A stretch of DNA of 64,000 bases from Clostridia bacterium (GTDB lineage Bacteria; Bacillota; Clostridia; Christensenellales; Borkfalkiaceae): positions 1 through 64,000 of the forward strand of contig JAFYWI010000012.1 in NCBI GenBank assembly GCA_017558105.1, written 5' to 3'. Shown piece after piece: positions 52,922 through 62,224 of the stretch. Made by a program: the position numbers and the translations under genes. The notes beneath the pieces were generated by a model. The model saw nothing but the letters and a program-made list of their open reading frames with translations, was not told the origin of the DNA and did no database searches. Within the stretch, counting starts at the first letter, position 1, and the number at the start of each line of letters is the position of its first letter.

Positions 52922-55555
52922 ATGGCAAAAAAATACGTTTACTTATTTAGCGAAGGCAACGCATCTATGCGTGAAGTTTTAGGTGGTAAGGGTGCTAACC
53001 TTGCAGAAATGACCAAAATTGGTCTTCCTGTTCCACAAGGCTTTACTATTAGCACTGAAGCGTGCACTAAATATTACGAAGATGGTAAACAAATTAACGA
53101 CAGCATTAAGGCTGAAATTATGGAAAACATCGTTAAGATGGAAGAAATAACAGGTAAAAAATTCGGCGACAAAGAAAACCCACTTTTAGTTTCCGTTCGT
53201 TCTGGTGCAAGAGCATCTATGCCTGGTATGATGGACACTATTCTTAATCTTGGCTTAAACGAAGAAGTTGTTGAAGTATTAGCAACAAAGTCTAACAATC
53301 CAAGATGGGCTTGGGACTGCTACAGAAGATTTATTCAAATGTATTCAGACGTAGTTATGGAAGTTGGTAAAAAATACTTCGAAGAACTTATCGATAAAAT
53401 GAAAGAAGAAAAAGGCGTTACTTTAGACGTTGATTTAACTGCAGAAGACTTAAAAGAACTTGCTTCTCAATTTAAGGCAGAATATAAAGCAAAAATTGGT
53501 AGCGATTTCCCTACCGACCCTAAAGAACAACTTATGGGCGCTATTAAAGCCGTTTTCCGTTCTTGGGACAACCCACGTGCTAACGTTTATCGTCGCGATA
53601 ACGATATTCCTTACTCTTGGGGTACTGCCGTTAACGTTCAAGCAATGGCTTTCGGTAATATGGGCGAAAATTGTGGTACTGGTGTTGCGTTTACTCGTGA
53701 CCCTGCTACTGGCGAAAAGAAACTTATGGGTGAATTCCTAACCAACGCACAAGGTGAAGACGTTGTTGCTGGTGTTAGAACTCCAATGCCTATTGCTCAA
53801 ATGGCAGAAAAATTCCCAGAAGCATTTGCTCAATTTGAAAAAGTTTGTCAAATACTTGAAAACCACTATCACGATATGCAAGATATGGAATTCACGGTAG
53901 AAAACGAAAAATTATATATGCTTCAAACTCGTAATGGTAAAAGAACGGCTCAAGCCGCTCTACAAATTGCAGTTGACCTTGTTAAAGAAGGCCACAAAAC
54001 CGAACAAGAAGCAGTTCAAATGATAGACCCAAGAAACTTAGATACTCTTTTACACCCACAATTCGACGTTAAGGCTATTAAAGCCGCTACACCTTTAGGA
54101 CGTGGTCTTGGTGTTTCTCCTGGCGCTGCTTGTGGTCAAATAGTGTTCACTGCAGAAGACGCTGAAATTTGGAACAAGGCTGGTAAAAAGGTTGTTTTAG
54201 TTAGACTTGAAACTTCACCAGAAGATATTACAGGTATGAAAGCCGCTCAAGGTATTTTAACCGTTCGTGGCGGTATGACTTCTCACGCAGCCGTTGTTGC
54301 TCGTGGTATGGGTAAATGTTGCGTTTCTGGTTGTGGCGATATTAAAATGGACGAAGAAAACAAGAGATTTACTTTAGCAGGTAAATTATTCAAAGAAGGG
54401 GATTGCATTTCTATCGACGGTTCAACCGGTGCTATTTACGACGGCATTATTCCAACCGTAGACGCAGAAATTTCTGGCAACTTCGGTATTATTATGGGTT
54501 GGGCAGATAAATATAGAAGCCTAAAAGTTAGAACTAATGCAGATACCCCTGCAGATGCTAAAAAGGCTAAAGAACTTGGCGCAGAAGGTATTGGTCTATG
54601 CAGAACGGAACACATGTTCTTCGGCGAAGGCAGAATAGACGCTTTCCGTGAAATGATTTGTTCTGAAACTATAGAAGAAAGAGAAGTTGCTCTTGCAAAA
54701 ATTCTTCCAATGCAACAAGCAGACTTTGAAGGCTTATTTGAAGCACTTGAAGGTTTACCAGTATGTATTCGTTTCTTAGACCCACCACTTCACGAATTCG
54801 TTCCAACTACCGAAGAAGATATTGCTCTTTTAGCAAAAGCACAAAACAAATCTGTAGAAACTATTAAAGCAATTATTTCTTCATTACACGAATTTAACCC
54901 AATGATGGGTCACCGTGGTTGTCGTTTAGCAGTAACTTACCCAGAAATTGCTAAAATGCAAACTTTAGCAGTTATTCGTGCGGCAATTAACGTTCAAAAT
55001 GCACACCCAACTTGGAACGTAAAACCAGAAATTATGATTCCACTTGTTGGCGACGTTAAAGAACTTAAATTCGTTAAGGCAGTAGTTGTAGAAACTGCTA
55101 ATGCAGAAATTGCAAAACAAGGTGCTAACCTTAAATACGAAGTTGGTACTATGATAGAAATTCCAAGGGCTTGCTTAACAGCCGATGAAATTGCTCAAAA
55201 TGCAGATTTCTTCTGTTTCGGTACTAACGACTTAACGCAAATGACCTATGGCTTTAGCCGTGACGATGCTGGTAAATTCTTATCTGCATACTACGACACG
55301 AAGATTTTTGAAAACGACCCATTTGCTAAATTAGACCAAACGGGTGTTGGCAAACTTATGAACATGGCTATTAGCCTTGGCAGACCTGCAAATAAAGACC
55401 TTCACGTTGGTATTTGTGGCGAACACGGTGGCGACCCAACTTCTGTTGAATTCTGCCACTCTATTGGCTTAGATTACGTTTCTTGCTCTCCATTTAGAGT
55501 TCCTATTGCAAGGTTAGCAGCTGCACAAGCAAACATTAAAAACCCAAGAAACTAA
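52922..55555 (+). CDS. ppdK: pyruvate, phosphate dikinase
   Basis: 877 residues, full length. N-terminal ATP-grasp domain (GGKGANLAEMTKIGLPVPQG), swivelling domain with the phospho-His in GGMTSHAAVVARGMG near residue 455, and the PEP/pyruvate barrel with GLCRTEHMFF and the active-site CGEHGGDP near the C-terminus. It interconverts pyruvate, ATP and Pi with PEP, AMP and PPi, a pyrophosphate-based glycolytic step in anaerobes. The start at 52922 follows GGAGG; an upstream ATG in frame has no ribosome site. Monocistronic. Confidence 0.98.
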   Translation: MAKKYVYLFSEGNASMREVLGGKGANLAEMTKIGLPVPQGFTISTEACTKYYEDGKQINDSIKAEIMENIVKMEEITGKKFGDKENPLLVSVRSGARASMPGMMDTILNLGLNEEVVEVLATKSNNPRWAWDCYRRFIQMYSDVVMEVGKKYFEELIDKMKEEKGVTLDVDLTAEDLKELASQFKAEYKAKIGSDFPTDPKEQLMGAIKAVFRSWDNPRANVYRRDNDIPYSWGTAVNVQAMAFGNMGENCGTGVAFTRDPATGEKKLMGEFLTNAQGEDVVAGVRTPMPIAQMAEKFPEAFAQFEKVCQILENHYHDMQDMEFTVENEKLYMLQTRNGKRTAQAALQIAVDLVKEGHKTEQEAVQMIDPRNLDTLLHPQFDVKAIKAATPLGRGLGVSPGAACGQIVFTAEDAEIWNKAGKKVVLVRLETSPEDITGMKAAQGILTVRGGMTSHAAVVARGMGKCCVSGCGDIKMDEENKRFTLAGKLFKEGDCISIDGSTGAIYDGIIPTVDAEISGNFGIIMGWADKYRSLKVRTNADTPADAKKAKELGAEGIGLCRTEHMFFGEGRIDAFREMICSETIEEREVALAKILPMQQADFEGLFEALEGLPVCIRFLDPPLHEFVPTTEEDIALLAKAQNKSVETIKAIISSLHEFNPMMGHRGCRLAVTYPEIAKMQTLAVIRAAINVQNAHPTWNVKPEIMIPLVGDVKELKFVKAVVVETANAEIAKQGANLKYEVGTMIEIPRACLTADEIAQNADFFCFGTNDLTQMTYGFSRDDAGKFLSAYYDTKIFENDPFAKLDQTGVGKLMNMAISLGRPANKDLHVGICGEHGGDPTSVEFCHSIGLDYVSCSPFRVPIARLAAAQANIKNPRN

Positions 55556-55571
55556 TAATTAAAACAAAGTT

Positions 55572-55603
55572 AAAACCCTATCTTTTTAGATAGGGTTTTT
55601 TGT
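55572..55603. terminator. bidirectional terminator
   Basis: Stem AAAACCCTATCT / AGATAGGGTTTT with loop TTTT. It serves ppdK and the convergent glf gene. Confidence 0.92.
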
Positions 55604-55624
55604 TTATAAATTTTTGTTGTTAAT

Positions 55625-56776
55625 TTAATCTTCTAAATTATCTTTAATCTTTTCGTAAAGTTCCATTGCGTTTTTAACGGCAATATCCATATTAATATAC
55701 TTATAATTTGCAAGTCTTCCTAAAAGGTGCAAGTGCTTATATTTTTTTGCTTCTTCAACGTATTTTTGGTAGAAGATTGCATTACTTTCGGTTGGAATAG
55801 GGTAGTAAGGAATATTTTTATCTTTTTTGAACTTTTTAGAATATTCTTTAACTATAACCGTTTTCTTTTGTGGTGGGCAAGTAAACTTGCTAAACTCGCT
55901 AATTCTTGTAAACCTATGAGAAGTTGTAAAATTAACAACTGCTGCCTTTTGGTAAGAAGAACATTTTTTGGTTTTGAACTTGAATTTTAACGACCTATAT
56001 GGCAATACGCCGTGGCAGTAGTTAAACAATTCGTCTACACAACCAGTATATATAAGTTCGCCTTCAAATAATTGACCTTTTAGGTAAATTTCCCCGTCTT
56101 TTAGGCTTAAAACTTTACCTGCATCTCGCCCAAGTTTTAGTTGAATTTTAGGGTGGCGAAGAATATTAGAAACCATTTCGGTAAAGCCGTTTTGTGGCAT
56201 GTATTGGTATTCATCGGTAAAATACCTATCTTCGTAAGAAACGTAAACGGGAACTCTGTTCATAACGGCTTCGCCAAGTTCTTCTGGCTTAAAGCCCCAT
56301 TGTTTTTTGGTGTAAAAATAGAATATGTTTTGGTAAACGAATTCTGCAAAGTCTCTAATTTCTTTATTTTCGTGTTCTTTTAGTTTAAGAATAGGTACTT
56401 TTTTGTCTAGCCCTATTTCTTTTATTAAAATTTCTTTAATTCTTTCTGCCTTGTCTTTAGCAAAAAGCATTTCTAATGAAGTTAAGTTAAACGGAACTGG
56501 TACTAATTTGCCTTTAATATTGGCTAAAACCCTGTGTTCGTATTTATCCCACTCGGTAAATCTAGATAAAAAGTCGAAAACAACTTTTTCGTTGGTGTGG
56601 AAAATGTGTGGGCCGTAAGGTTGAACTATAATGCCGTTTCTGTCTTTATAGTCGTAGGCGTTTCCACCATAGGTATCTCTTTTGTCTATGATGGTAACTT
56701 CATAACCATCGTCGGCAAAAAGCCTTGCCATTGTTGCGCCCGAAAGCCCAGCCCCTACAATAATAACTTTTTTCAT
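55625..56776 (-). CDS. glf: UDP-galactopyranose mutase
   Basis: 383 residues. FAD-binding N-terminus VIIVGAGLSGATMARLFADD, then the family block YGPHIFHTNEKVVFDFL near residues 54-70 and the conserved KKQWGFKPEELGEAVMNRVP. It makes UDP-galactofuranose for surface glycans; no other glycan genes adjoin it, so a lone copy is unusual but not rare. AAGGGAAAAA precedes the ATG. Confidence 0.96.
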   Translation of the reverse strand: MKKVIIVGAGLSGATMARLFADDGYEVTIIDKRDTYGGNAYDYKDRNGIIVQPYGPHIFHTNEKVVFDFLSRFTEWDKYEHRVLANIKGKLVPVPFNLTSLEMLFAKDKAERIKEILIKEIGLDKKVPILKLKEHENKEIRDFAEFVYQNIFYFYTKKQWGFKPEELGEAVMNRVPVYVSYEDRYFTDEYQYMPQNGFTEMVSNILRHPKIQLKLGRDAGKVLSLKDGEIYLKGQLFEGELIYTGCVDELFNYCHGVLPYRSLKFKFKTKKCSSYQKAAVVNFTTSHRFTRISEFSKFTCPPQKKTVIVKEYSKKFKKDKNIPYYPIPTESNAIFYQKYVEEAKKYKHLHLLGRLANYKYINMDIAVKNAMELYEKIKDNLED

Positions 56777-56810
56777 ATATTTTTCCCTTATATATCAAGT
56801 TTAGGCTTTT

Positions 56811-56832
56811 CAATATTAACAAGTTAATATTG
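56811..56832. promoter_or_regulatory. 22-bp palindrome upstream of glf
   Basis: CAATATTAAC-AA-GTTAATATTG, 10-bp perfect arms with a two-base centre, 35 bases before the glf start. It could be an operator. Confidence 0.5.
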
Positions 56833-56913
56833 ATAAAACTTAAAAAAGAATTCACTAATAATTTGTTGTGTTATATATTTTACCTTTTATGAGTATTTTT
56901 GTCAATAATAATG

Positions 56914-56943
56914 TTGATTTTTTATAATTATTTATGCTATTAT
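56914..56943 (+). promoter_or_regulatory. promoter of the 86-residue gene
   Basis: TTGATT (56914-56919), 18-base spacer, TATTAT (56938-56943), 20 bases before the ATG. Confidence 0.65.
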
Positions 56944-56963
56944 ATGGCTAGGAAGATATATTT

Positions 56964-57224
56964 ATGGTTAGAATTTGGGCAAAAGTGCTAAAAAACAATA
57001 AAATAGTTAAAAGTTTTGTGTATGAAAGGGTAGAAACAATAGATTATTCTTTGTTTTTTGACTACACAAGGGAAATTTGCGAAGCGCTAGATATTCCTAC
57101 CCCCGTTTTAATAAAAACACATCTTTTTAACTATGCAAAATATAACAACGTTAAATTTACCAAAACAGATTTTGTTGAAAGTATTGACTTTGATAAACTA
57201 ATTTTCGAAAACGCCCTATTATGA
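56964..57224 (+). CDS. conserved small protein of Clostridia, function unknown
   Basis: 86 residues. The pattern MVRIWAKVLKNNKIVKSFV at the start and the end TKTDFVESIDFDKLIFEN resembles a small protein family found widely in Clostridia, recalled rather than searched. No membrane segment or signal peptide is visible. GGAAG precedes the ATG. It is followed at 60 bases by the DUF378 gene. Confidence 0.65.
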   Translation: MVRIWAKVLKNNKIVKSFVYERVETIDYSLFFDYTREICEALDIPTPVLIKTHLFNYAKYNNVKFTKTDFVESIDFDKLIFENALL

Positions 57225-57284
57225 TTTTTAATTTTTGCGTATAATATTTTGTAAAACGTTCATAATAACCTTGGGGGGAAAGTT

Positions 57285-57500
57285 ATGAAGATTACAACAA
57301 TTATAGCGTTCATTTTAGTTATAGTAGGTTCTTTAGTTTGGCTATTAGTTGGTATTGCAGACTTCAACGTTGTAGCGCTACTTTTCGGTAGTGGTGCAAC
57401 CGCCGTTGTTTCAAGAGTAATTTATACTTTAGTAGGTATTTCTGCAATATGGCTAATTTTCTATTGGGCGATGTACAGACCTTTTAGGCATATAGACTAA
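57285..57500 (+). CDS. DUF378 family membrane protein
   Basis: 71 residues with two membrane helices (about 4-24 and 45-65) and the family pattern NWLLVGI-like WLLVGIADFNVVALLFG, then SRVIYTLVGISAIWLI. DUF378 proteins are small membrane proteins of unknown role. GGGGGGAAAG precedes the ATG. A TATAAT at 57240-57245 could be its -10 box. Confidence 0.85.
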   Translation: MKITTIIAFILVIVGSLVWLLVGIADFNVVALLFGSGATAVVSRVIYTLVGISAIWLIFYWAMYRPFRHID

Positions 57501-57534
57501 ACCTATTAAAACAAACAAAACTTAAGAAGAACAT

Positions 57535-57565
57535 AAAACTCGGCTTTTTTAGCCGAGTTTTTTCT
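57535..57565 (+). terminator. terminator after the DUF378 gene
   Basis: Stem AAAACTCGGCT / AGCCGAGTTTT with loop TTTTT, then TTTC. Confidence 0.9.
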
Positions 57566-57665
57566 TATAAAAAAATTTTAAAAACCCTTTTTATTTAGTA
57601 TACAACGAAAGAAAAGAGTGCTATAATATTTTTAACAAACGTGTTATAGTAAAGGAGATTAAGTT

Positions 57666-58496
57666 ATGGATTACCAAAGAATTTTAACTATTCAAGACAT
57701 TTCGTGCGTAGGGCAATGTTCTTTAACGGTTGCTTTACCAATTTTGTCTGCTTGCGGAATAGAAACGGCTATTTTACCAAGCGCCGTTTTATCTACCCAC
57801 ACGGCTGGCTTTAAGGGGTACACTTTTAGAGATTTAAGCGAAGATATGCCTAAAATCAACCAACATTGGAAAAGTGAAAACATTACTTTCTCTGCTATTT
57901 ATACGGGCTACTTAGGTAGCGCTAAACAAATAGATTACGTTTTAGATATAGTTAAATCTACCCTTAAAGAAGGTGGAAAGTTTATTGTTGACCCTGCTAT
58001 GGCAGACAATGGTAAATTGTACCCTGGTTTTGACGATGAATACGTTAACGCAATGAAAAAACTATGTGTCAATGCAGACTATATTTTACCAAACATAACT
58101 GAAGCATGTTTTTTAGCTGGTTTAGAATATAAAGAAGTTTACGACGGCGAATATATAAATTCTATATTAAAAGCATTAACGGAAATGGGTTGTAAAAACG
58201 TAATATTAACGGGTGTTTCTTATACGGAAGGCAGAACGGGTATCGTGGTTTACGAAAATGGCAAATACGAATATTACGAACACGAAAAACTTGCTAATAG
58301 TTGCCACGGCACGGGTGATATTTACGCGTCTTCTTTCGTGGGGGCTTTCGTTAACGGAAAATCTGCATACGAAAGTGCTAAAATTGCAGGGGATTATACG
58401 GTAGAATGTATTAAAGAAACGGCTAAATGTGGCTCTCATTGGTACGGCGCAATTTTTGAAACGAGTTTAGCAAAATTAATAGAAAAAATTAAGTAA
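57666..58496 (+). CDS. pyridoxal/pyridoxine kinase-like protein
   Basis: 276 residues, ribokinase-like PdxK/PdxY type: RILTIQDISCVGQCSLTVALP at the N-terminus, substrate region TGFLG-like YTGYLGSAKQID, and catalytic HGTGD in NSCHGTGDIYASS near residue 217. It phosphorylates B6 vitamers to pyridoxal phosphate. PLP is the cofactor of the alanine racemase encoded next. AAAGGAGA precedes the ATG; a TATAAT at 57622-57627 with a weak TATACA 17 bases upstream is the likely promoter. Confidence 0.88.
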   Translation: MDYQRILTIQDISCVGQCSLTVALPILSACGIETAILPSAVLSTHTAGFKGYTFRDLSEDMPKINQHWKSENITFSAIYTGYLGSAKQIDYVLDIVKSTLKEGGKFIVDPAMADNGKLYPGFDDEYVNAMKKLCVNADYILPNITEACFLAGLEYKEVYDGEYINSILKALTEMGCKNVILTGVSYTEGRTGIVVYENGKYEYYEHEKLANSCHGTGDIYASSFVGAFVNGKSAYESAKIAGDYTVECIKETAKCGSHWYGAIFETSLAKLIEKIK

Positions 58497-58521
58497 AAAT
58501 AAAAGTTAAACAAAAAATATT

Positions 58522-58555
58522 TTAACCCCCGTATAAAACGGGGGTTAACTTTTTT
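58522..58555 (+). terminator. terminator after the pyridoxal kinase gene
   Basis: Stem TTAACCCCCGT / ACGGGGGTTAA with loop ATAAA, then CTTTTTTTT. Confidence 0.92.
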
Positions 58556-58573
58556 TTAATAAAAGCATACAAT
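58545..58573 (+). promoter_or_regulatory. possible alr promoter overlapping the terminator (leaderless configuration)
   Basis: TTAACT (58545-58550), 17-base spacer through the T tract, TACAAT (58568-58573). The ATG at 58581 lies eight bases beyond the -10 box. Confidence 0.45.
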
Positions 58574-58580
58574 AATTTGT

Positions 58581-59594
58581 ATGTTAAACGTTGCTAAAAT
58601 AAACTTAAACAACTTGCTTTATAACGCAAGGCAAGTTAAAAAACTATTAAGCAAAAAGGTTAAGTTTTGCGCCGTAGTTAAGGCAGACGCTTACGGTCAC
58701 GGTGGGGTAGAGTGCGCAAACGCCCTTTACCCGTTAGTAGATTGCTTTGCCGTTGCTATTACCGAAGAAGGCGTATCGTTAAGAATTGCTGGAATAGATA
58801 AAGATATTTTAGTTCTTAACCCAATTTTTTCTTGCGATTTAGAAAGGGCGGTAAGGTATAATTTAACTCTTTCGGCAGATAGTTTATTTCAACTTAAAAA
58901 AATAGAAAAAGAAAGCAAAAACCAAAAAAGAAAAACTAAAGTTCATTTAATTTTTAACACGGGCATGAACAGAAACGGCGTAGATAGTTTAGAAGAACTC
59001 TCCGTTTTGGCAAAATACGTTAATAATAGCAAGTGGCTACTTTTAGATGGGTTATATTCTCATTTTCATTCGGCAGAAAAGAAAAGATTATTAAAACGTT
59101 CGCTTAATAAATTTTTGCTTGCAATTAAAGTGGTTAAAGGGTATAATATAAATGCAACCTGCCATATTTCTGCAAGTGGTGGGTTTTTGCAAGGCGTTTT
59201 TTTAGACATGGTTAGAATAGGAATTCTTTTGTATGGCTACACTCCGTTCAAAAGCAAAAAAATTTCGCTTAAACCTGTTATGAAAGTGTTTGCGCCAGTA
59301 CTAAAAGTTAGAACTCTTTACCGTGGCAATTTTATTATGTACGGAAGCAAAAAAGTTTTAAAAAAACAAAAGGTTTCTATTGTTAGGCTTGGTTATGCAG
59401 ACGGGTTTTTTAGGCAGAAAAACTCTTTTACCATTAACAATAAATGTATGGATTTAACTGCCGTTAAAGGCAAATATAAAAAAGAGTACGTTTGTATGGA
59501 AAATGCAGAAATCTTGGCAAAAAAACACAAAACCATTGCCTATGAAATTTTGGTAAAGGCTACCATTAGGGCAGAAAAAATTTACGTTAAATAG
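58581..59594 (+). CDS. alr: alanine racemase
   Basis: 337 residues, PLP barrel type. PLP lysine K34 is in CAVVKADAYGHGG; further blocks are KVHLIFNTGMNRNGV and FIMYGSKKVL with VRLGYADGFF. It makes D-alanine for peptidoglycan. The C-terminal domain is shorter than the usual 365-385 residues: after KCMDLTAVKG the loop region is compressed before IAYEILVKATIRAEKIYV, although the CMD block remains. It has no Shine-Dalgarno motif. The next gene follows after ten bases. Confidence 0.88.
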   Translation: MLNVAKINLNNLLYNARQVKKLLSKKVKFCAVVKADAYGHGGVECANALYPLVDCFAVAITEEGVSLRIAGIDKDILVLNPIFSCDLERAVRYNLTLSADSLFQLKKIEKESKNQKRKTKVHLIFNTGMNRNGVDSLEELSVLAKYVNNSKWLLLDGLYSHFHSAEKKRLLKRSLNKFLLAIKVVKGYNINATCHISASGGFLQGVFLDMVRIGILLYGYTPFKSKKISLKPVMKVFAPVLKVRTLYRGNFIMYGSKKVLKKQKVSIVRLGYADGFFRQKNSFTINNKCMDLTAVKGKYKKEYVCMENAEILAKKHKTIAYEILVKATIRAEKIYVK

Positions 59595-59604
59595 GGAGAA
59601 AAAC

Positions 59605-60189
59605 ATGCACTATTTAAAAACTTCTGGGGTTTTATACGCATATATATTTTCAATGTCGATAGTGGCTTACGGGATTATTTTAATAGAGTCTCCAACAGTA
59701 AAAGCCATATTATTTGTTTTAAACATACTTCTTTATTGTGCAGTAGTTGCCGCGTTAATGTTTAAAGAAGGCATGGATTCGGTTAAAGTTCTTTATTCAA
59801 ACAACCGACTAAGAGAAAGAATTGTAGAAACAGGCGAAGATATAAAACTTAAAAGAGCAGAAGAATATGCTACTTATAAGGGCTTTATTTTTGGGGCTTT
59901 AGCATATGCTCCTTACGTTTTAATACTAATAGTGCACGCAATATTAACTTCTATTAACCCAACACTTCTTGGAGCAGGGCAAATTGGTGCTACTTTATAT
60001 ATGGTGTTTCATGCACCGGTAGGGTTGTGTTTTTCGGGTGCTATCACTGCAGGAGTTTATTACATTGGGCTATACGGCATGGTAGTTGTTAGTATAACGG
60101 CAGGGATTTTTTATTTGTTGGGTGCAAGAAAAATATTTAAGCAACACGAAAGAATAGAAAGTTATAACAAAAGTATTTACGGTGAATAG
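59605..60189 (+). CDS. hypothetical membrane protein
   Basis: 194 residues with four or five hydrophobic segments (about 7-28, 33-54, 91-113, 125-150 and 152-172) and a charged cytoplasmic loop at 60-90 (NRLRERIVETGEDIKLKRAEE). I do not recognise a family. It has a GGGAG site and sits two bases before rsmD, so it belongs to the alr-rsmD-coaD transcript. Confidence 0.7.
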   Translation: MHYLKTSGVLYAYIFSMSIVAYGIILIESPTVKAILFVLNILLYCAVVAALMFKEGMDSVKVLYSNNRLRERIVETGEDIKLKRAEEYATYKGFIFGALAYAPYVLILIVHAILTSINPTLLGAGQIGATLYMVFHAPVGLCFSGAITAGVYYIGLYGMVVVSITAGIFYLLGARKIFKQHERIESYNKSIYGE

Positions 60190-60191
60190 TT

Positions 60192-60722
60192 TTGAGAGTT
60201 GTTGGTGGAATTTATAAAGGCAGGGTGCTTAACTCTTTTCGTGGCAACGAAGTTAGGCCTACTGCAGATATGGTTAGGGAAAGCCTTTTTAACATTTTGC
60301 AATTTAACATTGCTGGCAAGGTGTTTTTAGACCTTTTTTGTGGCACGGGTGCAGTTGGCATAGAAGCACTTTCTCGCGGGGCAGAAAAGGTGGTTTTTAA
60401 CGACCTAAATAAAAGTAGTATAGAATTAACCAAAAGCAACCTAAATAAACTTGGCATTAATGAAAAAGTGCAAGTGGTTAACCAAAATGCGCTAACTTAC
60501 CTAAATAATACGACGGAAAAATTTGACTTAATTTACGTAGACCCACCATATAAAGAAGGCATTTATTTGCAAACCATTGAACTTGCAAAAGGCATTCTAA
60601 AAGAAGGCGGGCTAATTATAGTAGAAGACGAGAAGCCTTTTAACGAACAAATTAAAGGGCTAGAAATAGTAGATAAAAGAAAGTATGGCAGAGTTCATTT
60701 AACTTTTCTTAAAGGTGAATAA
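60192..60722 (+). CDS. rsmD: 16S rRNA (guanine-966 N2) methyltransferase
   Basis: 176 residues, RsmD family: MRVVGGIYKGRVLNS start, RPTADMVRESLFNIL, AdoMet loop LDLFCGTGAVGIEALSRGA and catalytic DPPY in IYVDPPYKEG. The start codon is TTG at 60192, next to the upstream stop, with GGTGA before it. The coaD gene follows by two bases, the usual rsmD-coaD pair. Confidence 0.94.
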   Translation: MRVVGGIYKGRVLNSFRGNEVRPTADMVRESLFNILQFNIAGKVFLDLFCGTGAVGIEALSRGAEKVVFNDLNKSSIELTKSNLNKLGINEKVQVVNQNALTYLNNTTEKFDLIYVDPPYKEGIYLQTIELAKGILKEGGLIIVEDEKPFNEQIKGLEIVDKRKYGRVHLTFLKGE

Positions 60723-60724
60723 AA

Positions 60725-61213
60725 ATGACAAAATGTGTTTTTGCAGGTACTTTTGACCCTTTTACCATAGGGCATTTGTACGTTGTTGAAGAGTGCTTAA
60801 AACAATACGATAAAGTTGTTGTTGCGCTTGGAATTAATACCGAAAAAACCCCTTATTTTTCAAGGGAAGAAAGGCTAAGCTTGTTAAAAGAAGCCTTTAA
60901 GAATAACGATAGGGTAGAAGTGGTTTTCTTTGAAGGTTTATTAGTAGACTTTATGAAGCAAAACGATATTTTTACTACCATTAGGGGAATAAGAGATAGT
61001 AAAGATTTAGAATACGAAAAAATTATGAGCAGAAACAACCGTAATTTTTGGGAAAAGGCTAATACGGAATTTGTTTTTGTTACCGGCGAAATAGCCAAGG
61101 TAAGTTCCACTAAAGTTAGAGAGTTGGTGCAAAAGGGTGAAGATGCCAGCCAGTTTATTCCGTTAGACGCAAGGGAATATTTTAACCAAATGGTTAAAGC
61201 AAAAAGAGATTAG
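60725..61213 (+). CDS. coaD: phosphopantetheine adenylyltransferase
   Basis: 162 residues. Nucleotidyltransferase signature GTFDPFTIGHLYVV at residues 8-21 and the ISSTKVR-type motif as VSSTKVREL near residue 127. It makes dephospho-CoA in coenzyme A synthesis. AAAGGTGAA precedes the ATG. Its 3' end overlaps the convergent ylbJ gene by 20 bases. Confidence 0.96.
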   Translation: MTKCVFAGTFDPFTIGHLYVVEECLKQYDKVVVALGINTEKTPYFSREERLSLLKEAFKNNDRVEVVFFEGLLVDFMKQNDIFTTIRGIRDSKDLEYEKIMSRNNRNFWEKANTEFVFVTGEIAKVSSTKVRELVQKGEDASQFIPLDAREYFNQMVKAKRD

Positions 61214-62171
61214 AAAAAATTAAACCTATAATAAAATTTAAAGCCATTGAAAGTAGTTTAGAACAAACGAAAACGGTGGCTTTTATTTTTGCTTTTTTTA
61301 AGAAGGTTAAACTTTGAAAAATTACCGATAGCCCCCCAAACCCACAAAGGCTTGCAACAAGTGGCAAGGTTAACGGCATAATACCACAAACCGAAAGTGC
61401 CTTTAACCCGTTGGTGCATTCTAATAACCCAAAGGTAAAACCTTTTGCAAGGTTAAAATCGCCAAAAACGAAAGAAAATCCTTTTATTATTGGTGTTAAA
61501 AGGTTAAGTGAAGTTAACACTTCTAGCATTAAAGAAAATATTGTAATTAATCCACCTATAAAAAGGGTAGAATTAACGCTACTAAAGATGCTTTCGTACA
61601 AAAGGTTATCTACCTTGTTTGGCGAAAAGGTGGTGTTTGTTTTTGGTTTTTCTTTTCGTTTATAAAAAGAAAAAATTATGCCAATAATTATTGAAGAAAT
61701 TAAGTGGGTTGCAAATAAAATTAATCCAAAGTTAAGGCTAGAAAACATTATGCCACCAATTGTTGCTATTAAAAACATTGGCGAAGAAGTAGAAGCAACG
61801 GCGCTAACTCTTTCTGCTTCCGTTTTATCAATTAGCCCCCCGTTTTTTAGGTCGCAAGCAATATTAGCGCCTATAGGGTAGCCAGAAATTAGGCTCATTA
61901 TATAAGCGTAGCCACCTAACCCACTAATATTAAAACTAAACTTAAAAATTGGCGAAAGAAAGTTTGCAAGTTTACCCGTGCTTTTTAACGAAGACAACAC
62001 GGCAGTAATAAAAAAGTATGGAAAAAGGGCAGGCAAAAGTGTGCCAACCCAAAGGTTAATTCCATAAAAAATTGCAGATTGATAATTACTGCCAACACAC
62101 AACAATATTGCTAACGTAACCATTAAAACAAAAATGGCTACGTCTAAAAAATTCCTTGCTATTTTAACCAC
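61194..62171 (-). CDS. ylbJ: YlbJ-like membrane protein (nucleoside recognition/Gate domain)
   Basis: 325 residues with eight or nine membrane helices. The Gate-domain blocks GTLLPALFPYFFITAVL and GLGGYAYIMSLISGYPIGA, and a repeat-like second half ending GFGGLSVIFQSL, match the sporulation protein YlbJ. YlbJ is needed for spore cortex formation in Bacillus. Its position at coaD is the standard Firmicutes neighbourhood, but here it is inverted and convergent. Confidence 0.88.
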   Translation of the reverse strand: MVKIARNFLDVAIFVLMVTLAILLCVGSNYQSAIFYGINLWVGTLLPALFPYFFITAVLSSLKSTGKLANFLSPIFKFSFNISGLGGYAYIMSLISGYPIGANIACDLKNGGLIDKTEAERVSAVASTSSPMFLIATIGGIMFSSLNFGLILFATHLISSIIIGIIFSFYKRKEKPKTNTTFSPNKVDNLLYESIFSSVNSTLFIGGLITIFSLMLEVLTSLNLLTPIIKGFSFVFGDFNLAKGFTFGLLECTNGLKALSVCGIMPLTLPLVASLCGFGGLSVIFQSLTFLKKAKIKATVFVCSKLLSMALNFIIGLIFSNLFLL

Positions 62172-62189
62172 GTTATATATTATTACTAC

Positions 62190-62218
62190 TTGAAAAAAAA
62201 TATTATATATGGTAAAAT
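62190..62218 (+). promoter_or_regulatory. rarA promoter (leaderless configuration)
   Basis: TTGAAA (62190-62195), 17-base spacer, TAAAAT (62213-62218). The ATG at 62225 is seven bases beyond, where transcription should start. Confidence 0.65.
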
Positions 62219-62224
62219 ATTTTT

